This document shows, piece after piece, positions 56,431-64,000 of a stretch of 64,000 nucleotides of DNA; the first letter of the stretch is position 1, and every line of letters begins with the position of its first letter. This DNA comes from Kalaharituber pfeilii (lineage: Eukaryota; Ascomycota; Pezizomycetes; Pezizales; Pezizaceae), in assembly GCA_015179045.1 (NCBI GenBank), contig WHUZ01000037.1, positions 124,001 to 188,000 on the forward strand. Direction: 5' to 3'. The translations under genes and the position numbers were made by a program. The notes below the pieces were generated by a model. The model searched no databases. It worked only from the letters and a program-made list of their open reading frames with translations, and was not told where the DNA came from.

Positions 56431-59400
56431 GCAAGCTAAACGAAAAAAGAGATCTAAAATAATGACCAAACAATGGGGCTTGATGTTATGTCACCAATAT
56501 CTTTCATCGCCTTGAAGAAAAGACTTTATTCCTCCATAAGTATGGGCTTTTTTATAGTTTCATGTTGGAATATGTTCTGATTTTTAGCTTGGCTGATTGT
56601 GCATAATGCTTCAAGGCGCTCTGATCTGGTTGAGATAGGTTTTGAGTGATACTCCGTACCTGAAACTCGCATTGCATCTGCGAGCTGCAGCTCTCTCATT
56701 CTCACATGTTCTGTAAGCAGCATCTGCTGTCGTAGTTTGGAGAAGTAATCTATGAGACTAAAATCATCTTGTCAGCGAGATATGTAGCCAGAATACAATA
56801 TGTATCTATTGGCTGTATCCCCTCAAATGGAAATTCTCTGCACCTCGTCCATTACCCCACCACATCCTTAGCGTTTCAAACCAGGCCAACTTCACGATGT
56901 TGATACTTTCATGACGTACGGATAGAATATTGTGAAATCCCCGAATCCACTTGACATCAATTGGAGAAATACGTTCGATGCGACCAATCTTGTTACGGAC
57001 ATCTACTTTACATACCTTCAACGCCTCAGATTTCGTCAGCAAATCTTTTGCGGCAACGTCACAGTATCTACAAAACGTGGTTTCCACGCTGCCCCATGTG
57101 AGTTGTTCGGTAAACCTCTGTCTTTCTCCCTCCCCTCCTTCTCGTTTTCAATTTTTGGGGCGGAGGCAATTGAGTCTGGTTTTTGCATCTCTATCTTGTT
57201 CGGCTTTTAGCAGCAGCTGAGAGTTTTAGCATGAGACTAGATGTAAATTATCACTTGATTGTGGAGACACGCAGCCGAGCATCCCCCCTCTCCCCCCTGC
57301 TAGACGCTTGACCTCTACGAAAAGGTTGCTCAAAATTGGTTCTGTTAAAAGATTCTGAGTCTGAGAAGTCCAGTACATGCTTCTCCATCTTTTTCACACC
57401 TCTTTTGTTTTTTTTTGCGATTCTCGAACTTCAGCTGCTATTGCAGGTTACATAGGAACTGGGGGGAAGGTGGTGTGTGTAGTGGCTGCGTCTCTCTGAC
57501 GACTGAGCGGATAACAGCAGCGGAAGTGCAGGGAAAATACATATTACTGTATAGTATTTGATAGAACTCGAATACGTGTACTCGGGGGTGCTGGCGAATT
57601 ATGCAGCGCCAAGGTACTCACGTGCAGCTGCCAAGGTACCTCGATTCGGACAGAGAACTGCACTTGTGGTAGGCTCAACATTAGACTAGTACACGTCGAG
57701 TAGTTGCCAGTTAAGCAGGGGTGCTACAATAAATAAATAAACAGTGGCCCATACAATGAGATAACCACTCTTCATCAACTCAATAGCCCTTCAACTAGAT
57801 TTCCAGCTTGAAAGCTATAGTTTCTTACTATTTAATAGTACCCTCCGTAAGCTTGATAGCTTGCTGCTGGGTAGACCACTTCCTCTGTCCCAGCTTGAGG
57901 CAGCGTCTTATTAGTTTCCTATGTCCGGTATTATATATATTATACAGTGTATATTTGCATCTTACAATTGGAAGGTGGTCAGTTTTATTTTCTTTCCAGG
58001 TATATGGTTCTACAGAATATCGGGTGTGAGAGTTTTTTGATGGTTGTGCGGTTGCGGTAGTTGCATGTTTGTACGTGTCGAAAAAATTGTATGGTTTCTC
58101 ATACTAGACTTTTGGCCACTAAACCATGTCACGTTTTCGAGCGCTGGGTACGTAACTGCGAACTGCACATGAGTACCTTGGCGCTGCATAATTCGCCAGA
58201 CTTTCCGGTACAATGGTCGGGGAATATATATTATGAAACAATCATGAATAAGAATATTTCTTTGTCTATTGCTCATACTGCTCGAGTTTTCCTTGTGGAA
58301 TGAAGTTCGTTGATTAAAAGTTTGCAAAATTTTGCTTTTCATTGAGAAACAATACTATTTCTGCGACATTTCGTCACACGCACATATAGGCAAATCCTAT
58401 TCGTCGTATCAAAGGATTTGCTAAGTGGGAGGCAAAAGAAAAATTAGAACCTTTTGTCGAGTGTGGCAGGTTTAAGTGGAAAGCGCCGACTTAGTGCATA
58501 AATCTCAAGTATGCGTTCCAGGCTGAACCTATTATCAAGACCTTAAAATTCCTCTCGCCAGGATTCTTCAACTTCAGCTCTTCAGTACGGTCGGCACTTC
58601 TGCCAAGGGTATAATTCACAGGCGCTCCGTAGAAACACACTCTCATCAGGGTAAAAGTATGTCAACAGCCAGTTGATTTGCTTCTTGCTCAAGCGGTATA
58701 CTTTTAAACCATTTTCGTTTTGAATCAGTGCTTTCCACTTAAACAAGCCATCCTGGGAGTAGCACGAAATATGTGTGTGAACGGTACTACGAGGTGGAAT
58801 ATTGCAATTAGACATGTGAAGGTCGAGTGTTAAAGTGTTAAACATGTGAAGTGGTCGATCAGAAAACGCCATCGTAGCATGGCTGCAGTGTCTGTTCAAA
58901 TTTTACGTGAACTTCTGCACGTTGCATGGTTCCCATATACCGTACTATTAGCAAACCTGGACTGTAGGCGAATCTTTTTTCCAGAGTGCAGTAATCAATG
59001 GCGGAAGTCGAGTAGCTGTAATTTCTCCTGTCGAATTTCAAATCTGTTCAACAGCCGTCTACTTCGCTCCGCAAAGTTCAGCCATCGTTTTTAAACCAAT
59101 TAACCATCCCGTCCCCTTTGAACCCTTCCTCTAGGGTTCATATGCAGCACTGGCATAGCCATTGAAACACATTGGATATTACGTATTCCGCATATATATA
59201 TATGATCGCCGAGCTAACTCCTTCTGCAGTGAAGTTGGAAAAAAAAAAAAAAAAAAAAAAAAAAAGGTCAGAATTCAAATCCATGTTCCTGGAGACTGTG
59301 AAGTGGTGTGACGGAGATCGATTCTAGTAAAGAAATGGACAAATGATATGAAGAGGGTTAGAAATGCGAATTTGGCTATTAAGTCCTTGACTCCGGTCGT

Positions 59401-61358
59401 CAATTGTAGCAGAAGCAATTTCCCAATACGGTAGCATATCAAAACACTAATGGACACCATCCATCGCGTGACCGAAATGAATTCAACCGTGATCCCCGCT
59501 GCAGATGCAGTTTCTGCAAACTGAATTTTTATCGGAACATTCAAGACATCTTTCGCTGCTCTGCAAGACCAACTAGTACTGCCACGTTGCTAAAGGCTTC
59601 GAATAGAAGGCCAGTCCATGCATGAACGATGCAACCTGCAATATTTCCGTAATTTGTGCAACAATTGTTGATGAGGGTAGTTGTTCGAAATGCACTATGC
59701 ACACAACCTACATGATGACATCAATAGTGAAGTCTAAGCTGAGTACTTGTAAACCGGCATCAATACCGGAACACCGAGGGGTTGTCGGCAGGGATGGTGA
59801 AGTGGTCTGTGTGTTGTAGGAAGTAGTGAGGGGGTGGGACTCGCTGAGTGCAGATACTTTCCTTTATCTTCTTGAACGCATGCCTAGACGTATGGCTACC
59901 GAAATTGCTGCTAAATGGAGGGACACACAAATAGAGTCGTAGTAATTCCTGTATTTACCTCTTGAATATTCAATTCAGAAACTGGCGTTGTTTCCTAGCC
60001 CATACCCCTGTCGGCACCCCCTAGTGTTTCCGGTATTTATGCTGATACAAGTACATTAGCATTTATTGTCTACACGTCTGTACTTTACAAGTAATATACA
60101 GTATCTACAGAACTGCGTACGTGCCGTGTGTAAAATAACAGTCATGAGACAGACAGAATTGAATATACATTCCACAATCCCAGGCTCACAGTGCTCTTGC
60201 AGAGTACAGACTACCAGTAGCAGATATTCGGTGCCCCGATATTTGTTAGGTCGCTATGTTGTCTCATGCCAAAACTAATCGGAAAGACCCACAAACAACG
60301 CCGCGTCAATTACCGAACCAATGGGAAGACTCAAAGTGTGGCTACACTCTAATGTAGGTACAGTACTTAGTCTAATTGAGTGGTAACCACACCTCGTAAT
60401 AGGTAACTTCTCATGGTAACTGGAACCTTAAGTTACTGAAAGTGGCAGCTTACTTAATGTCTAGGTGAGGTTTACGCGGCATAGAAACCTCTTAGGGTCT
60501 CGGCATGAGACTAGAGGCCTCTGTGGCGTGTGACTGCATGCCAGCACTCGTAGTGAATTCAGCTTGCATACGGCGCAACTGGTAACAAAAAAAAAAAAAA
60601 AAGAAGAAAAAAGAAATTCTACAACGCCATTTACATTTCTTAGTGCAGATTTATTAAATACAACCAAACCGCAAGGTGTGAAGTAAATGTTTATGATTTC
60701 AAATTCTTATAGAGTATGCATATGTTTCATGTAAGTACAAGTAATACTAATCAATAAATTATTTATGGGCAACAAACCAACCAGTTGTCCAGTTCTCGTA
60801 GTGGTTGCTGGTGTGCAGGGCTTCTTGTATGGCATCTATGATTCAATTATCGCTTGGAGATTTTTCCTGCATGTAGAGTACGTACATTATGTTACACATG
60901 GCATGCGAGCGTATTCAACAACGCACGCGAATTACAGCTCGGCAGTATAGGAAATAACTGTGTTCTCGTATAAGTTGGCTGCACGCGAATGCCTGTGGAC
61001 GTAATGCAGCCTTGTGAGTGTGATTTTCGAAAAAGAAAGAAAAAAAAGAATAACGATCTGCCAATGTTCTAGTGTTCCACTTTTCATATTTCTTTCTTTT
61101 CTTCGCCGTTGAAGCCGGCGTTGGTTATTCCTTCGTTTTCCCTGAAGACTGCTGCAAAATGAGATATGTCCGAGCAGGGGCAATCCTCTGCCAACTTGGT
61201 ATGTGCAACCAGACTTCTAATTCAGTTATGTTGGTTCATTGGAAAGTGCGAACAAGGCGTCAGTGGTCCAGTACCAACAACACAGCAGGTGCCTCTTAGG
61301 CCTGAACGGTGTTATGGAGGTATCGGCCCGAGGCTAATATCGCGAGTATCTTCGAGTA
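56431..61358. other. Gene-poor region with weak coding-like tracts
   Basis: A minus-strand open stretch at about 56806-57140 reads like protein (CRYCDVAAKDLLTKSEALK) and may splice to 56640-56765, but it has no ATG and no family match. Another minus-strand tract at 58582-58899 and a hydrophobic one at 59275-59544 are likewise unassigned. A 27-base A run lies at 59239-59265. A TIR-bounded segment at 57591-58199 is listed separately. Confidence 0.4.
57591..58199. mobile_element. Segment bounded by 37-bp inverted repeats, 0.61 kb
   Basis: The left arm begins CTGGCGAATTATGCAGCGCC. The right arm at 58163-58199, read inward, is the same for 36 of 37 bp. The 0.53-kb interior has only short frames. 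This is the architecture of a MITE or a deletion derivative. Flanks give no clear target duplication, so the superfamily is open. Confidence 0.6.
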
Positions 61359-61740
61359 CAGGTGACCCTGGCTATAATGAACCTCTTTTTAGTGAAAACT
61401 GAAGGGATGGGTGAGCTTCTTTGTCTACACAGGTAAAGAGAGTGCCCTCGCTATAATGAAAACTGGTTATAGTGAAGAAAATCAGTCAGATTCTTGGCCT
61501 TCATTATAGCCAGGTTCACCTGTAGATGAAAAACCCATGGAGTACGTTTAGGTAAGCGGTCTGTTATTTGTCCGTTACAAGTAAGCCTCATGCAGGATGG
61601 TTTGGATGAAGAATAAGTGACCCTAGCTATAATGAAGGCCAAGAATCCGACCAATTTTCTTACTACAAACGATCTAGCCCAGCCCTTCACTATGGCCAGG
61701 TTTTCGCTAAAAAGAGGTTCATTGTAGTCAGGGTCACCTG
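61359..61740. mobile_element. Pogo/Fot1-like MITE, 382 bp, TA target duplication
   Basis: The left end reads CAGGTGACCCTGGCTATAAT and the right end, read inward, CAGGTGACCCTGACTACAAT; both go on to GAACCTCTTTTTAG. TA flanks each end (61357-61358 and 61741-61742). Inside, shorter related ends occur in both directions (about 61436 and 61520, also 61619), so the element seems to contain a nested relative. The CAGGTGACCC(T)-type end with TA is typical of fungal pogo/Fot1 elements. No transposase is present. Confidence 0.75.
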
Positions 61741-61861
61741 TAACTTGCAGTAAATGCTACTAGTACATTCTATGCAAAGTATCCGTATATACTTCGAATT
61801 TTAGAACCTGGTGCTAGACGGTTGAGGTGCAGGTGAGCCGCTTTGCATACATGGATGAGTA

Positions 61862-62476
61862 CTCGTTACCAGCATTTAGTGATGCAGGTGGGGGCGGTGT
61901 TGGCAGACCGTGCGAGAGGTCTATATTCAGGTGTGTAAGATGCAATATGAACCTTGAATGCATTTGACTCACTGAACATGAGAATAATACTAGTATCAAC
62001 ATTGCGTTAGTAATGTGTATGTCCACCATTGGCTATGATTACAGCTTGCACTCGGTGAGGCATAGAATCTGTCGACTCTAATATCTCTTCACCAGTAATA
62101 ACATCCCACGGTTCCAGTGTTCTAGAAACAAGTTGTTCTCCACGAGGTCTAGGAGATCGCTTGTTCAGTCTTTTCTTCATTATTCCTCAGATAGCCTCAA
62201 TAGGATTGAGATCTGGAGATAAGGTGCCCATATCAAAGACTGCATATTGTACCAATTCCAAAACCATTGTGTTTGCTTCGCTGTATGAGCAGAAGCACCA
62301 TCCTCCATGACATACAGCCAGCAATTCGCATATGCACTTTCTACTTGGTAGAAAGGATTTAATTGGAATTGTACAGTTCTACGACTCGATATTGCATCTC
62401 ACCACACCTGAACACAGACCTGTCGCACGGTCTGCCAACATCGCCCCCACCTGCATCACTAAATGCTGGTAACGAG
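61862..62476. mobile_element. Tc1/mariner-like deletion derivative (family D), long TIRs, TA duplication
   Basis: The ends CTCGTTACCAGCATTTAGTG are perfect inverted repeats, and similarity continues for about 95 bp on each side (to about 61955 and from about 62390). TA flanks both ends. The interior encodes a transposase fragment (next entry). The target is a sequence whose unoccupied version is at about 9627-9730. The short copy at 43308-43508 has the same termini. Confidence 0.75.
61998..62395 (-). pseudogene. Tc1-like transposase, C-terminal fragment
   Basis: Minus-strand translation gives LYVMEDGASAHTAKQTQWFW, the EDGAPAHTAK box with the second catalytic Asp of Tc1 transposases, then a frameshift in the PDLNPIE region. 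Downstream, in another frame, are IMKKRLNKRSPRPR and SMPHRVQAVIIANGGHTHY, the usual end of the protein. The N-terminal DNA-binding half is missing and the frame is broken, so it is inactive. Confidence 0.8.
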
Positions 62477-62570
62477 TACCAGACTGACAGGGATAGGGAA
62501 GGACTTCCTTCCAGGTTCAGTAGATTTCAACCAGGTTCTAAAACTCGAAATAATGCGGTACATAGTCTCA
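62477..62570. repeat. Right flank of the insertion, matching 9640-9730
   Basis: Shares AGACTGACAGGG, CTTCCAGGTTCAGTAGATTT and GTTCTAAAA with the family C element at 9606-9811, with a deletion of about 10 bp. Together with 61810-61861 it is a second, interrupted copy of that element. Confidence 0.6.
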
Positions 62571-63900
62571 TGCCATCACCACGCAGACTCATTTTTCTGA
62601 TTAGTATACAAGTGGCCTCATTCCATATACAAGCAAGTGGACTATGGACCCACAATAGGGCTATTCATGTGAATTGTGAGGGCTACATAGAGAGAGCTGC
62701 TCAAAAGAGAGGTAAATAGTTCAAAGAACTATTCTACTGCGGTTTACTATAGTAATTAACATCTTAGTAGAGTAACAGTCAGACAAACTTCACTAGGCCG
62801 CTAGCGAAGGGCCAAGCACAAGAATAAAGTCGTCGGTTCAGCATCACTCTAAAGTACTTATGCGCCGCATATGTACCAGTTACAATAGAGGCATGGGTTA
62901 ATCCCATGAATCGAGACCACCCACATGTACGGAGAAATCCATACTAAACCACTTATTATTGAGTGTGGCCTTAAGCGGGATATGACTCAGAAAACAGAAG
63001 CAGCTGAGGATGTAACAAGACGAGACAGCGGGATAAATATGAATGGATGCTGAATCGAACGTTGATCATAAATAACTACTCTACGTAATAGTGAAATTCA
63101 AAATCTTACTATCGTACTTGAGTACTAATGCTTGCTTGGATATGCAAAGTTGGTGTATATTTCTAAGTGTAGTAGTATGCTGTACCAATGTAATTAAGAT
63201 AGGTGGTATGCTCGATCCTAACACAATTGTCGGATTTTAATGGATGAAATGGCGATATCGAAGCGCTCCGACGCTCGGTAATGCTTACCGCGTAAGAGTT
63301 CAGCGGAAGACATTCCTATCTGCACATTACGGTCAGAGCCCGTTCGGTGGCAACAACGCATATTATGCAAAGAAGAACCTTCTATATGAGACAGGGGCCA
63401 TGTCTTACCAATTTTGTATCAATTCATGATGAAGCGGGTCCCGAGACATGCAGCAGAGTGCATCCCCGACAGCACATCATATTGTTGAGCTGTACGCTAC
63501 GTATGATATACTGCGGGCTCGGCTTCCTCTCTCGCGACCCGATAAGCAACGCCCGTCTGCGTTGCATACTAGAGTAATTCTCTTGTCATCCTTAATTTGG
63601 GCGGCCCTATCTTGTTAATACGCTATAGTGCTCTACATGTAGTGCTGTACTTGTGCAGATGTGCGTACAGAACGTCTTGAAAAGGTAAGGAGGGTGGGGG
63701 TGACAGAATCAGGCGTGGGGGTCGGCAGTGGGGAGCATATATATACCTTTACTGCAGCTGCCTGGCTCCAGGTCTCTAGAGCTATAATACATAGCAAGCT
63801 GTAGATTGGTACCAATGTATTGCTGGTATCAATGAACGCTCAATGGGACAGAACTATAATGCTTTTTCTTGTTATAACTCTTGTATATCTAGACAGAATA
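62571..63900. other. No gene recognised
   Basis: Unique sequence with short frames on both strands and no family motif, splice structure or repeat that I could identify. Confidence 0.5.
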
Positions 63901-64000
63901 GGCGCCTTCCGCTAAGGGTATGTGAAATTCAAACCCCTGCTTTGGAATAAAACCGGGGTCCGTATCCCTGTCTTATTGTTTGTAGAGCTTTCGAAACTTT
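63901..64000. repeat. Truncated end of a TIR element (family A), cut by the window edge
   Basis: Begins GGCGCCTTCCGCTAAGG and matches the reverse complement of about 9040-9143, including the words GAAATTCAAACC and CCGGGGTCCGTATCCC. It is the outer end of another family A copy extending beyond the window. Confidence 0.7.

Noticed and set aside
59239..59265. 27-base A run as a retroposon tail
   Set aside because: No retroelement sequence or target duplication next to it; several similar homopolymers occur in the window.
1..64000. tRNA genes and CRISPR arrays
   Set aside because: No T-loop/anticodon arrangement folding as tRNA was found by eye, and no regular repeat-spacer array; a covariance-model scan would be the proper test.

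Overview
This looks like nuclear DNA of a filamentous ascomycete. The genes have short GT-AG introns (51-121 bp, with a few longer), there are no operons, and the families are typical of fungi: an ENA-type Na+/K+ P-type ATPase, a SUR2-type sphingolipid hydroxylase, an ELO elongase of a fungal subtype, and a TCTP gene with its first intron right after the MIIYK exon. Gene density is low, about eleven genes in 64 kb, and much of the rest is decayed transposons, MITEs and satellite DNA. That suits a large repeat-rich genome such as a truffle-like Pezizomycete; the placement is inference.

Layout. 1-242 is one end of a TIR element cut by the window edge. About 243-12430 and 13090-19880 are two diverged units of a tandem segmental duplication. 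Each carries a LINE RNase H remnant and an intact one-exon gene for a J-domain/RRM (Cwf23/DNAJC17-like) splicing protein. Unit 1 also holds material unit 2 lacks: a decayed Copia segment with two minisatellites, a 140-bp satellite array, a four-exon gene for a small probable mitochondrial membrane protein (5707-6353), and two TIR elements. Unit 2 has its own insertions.

20020-38063 is the gene-rich core: decaying tandem repeats, the ENA ATPase (minus strand, three exons), a Fig1/SUR7-like four-TM protein, an ELO elongase and a proline-rich SH3-ligand-like protein. 38064-51416 has a 2OG-Fe(II) dioxygenase gene (minus), a pseudogene copy of the proline-rich gene split by a small TIR element, a PD-(D/E)XK-like orphan gene (minus), a duplicated 0.45-kb block, and a SUR2-like hydroxylase (minus). 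51417-64000 is mostly gene-poor. It holds a divergent TCTP gene, a pogo-like MITE, a Tc1-like deletion derivative whose unoccupied target survives near 9640, and the edge of another copy of the element seen at position 1.

The genes do not form one pathway. SUR2 and ELO both act in ER lipid and sphingolipid synthesis, ENA in cation efflux, the Fig1-like protein at the plasma membrane, and the J/RRM pair in splicing. The clearest new information is in transposition history: an occupied/empty site pair, a MITE caught inside a pseudogene of a neighbouring gene, and the tandem duplication. No tRNA, rRNA or CRISPR array was recognised.
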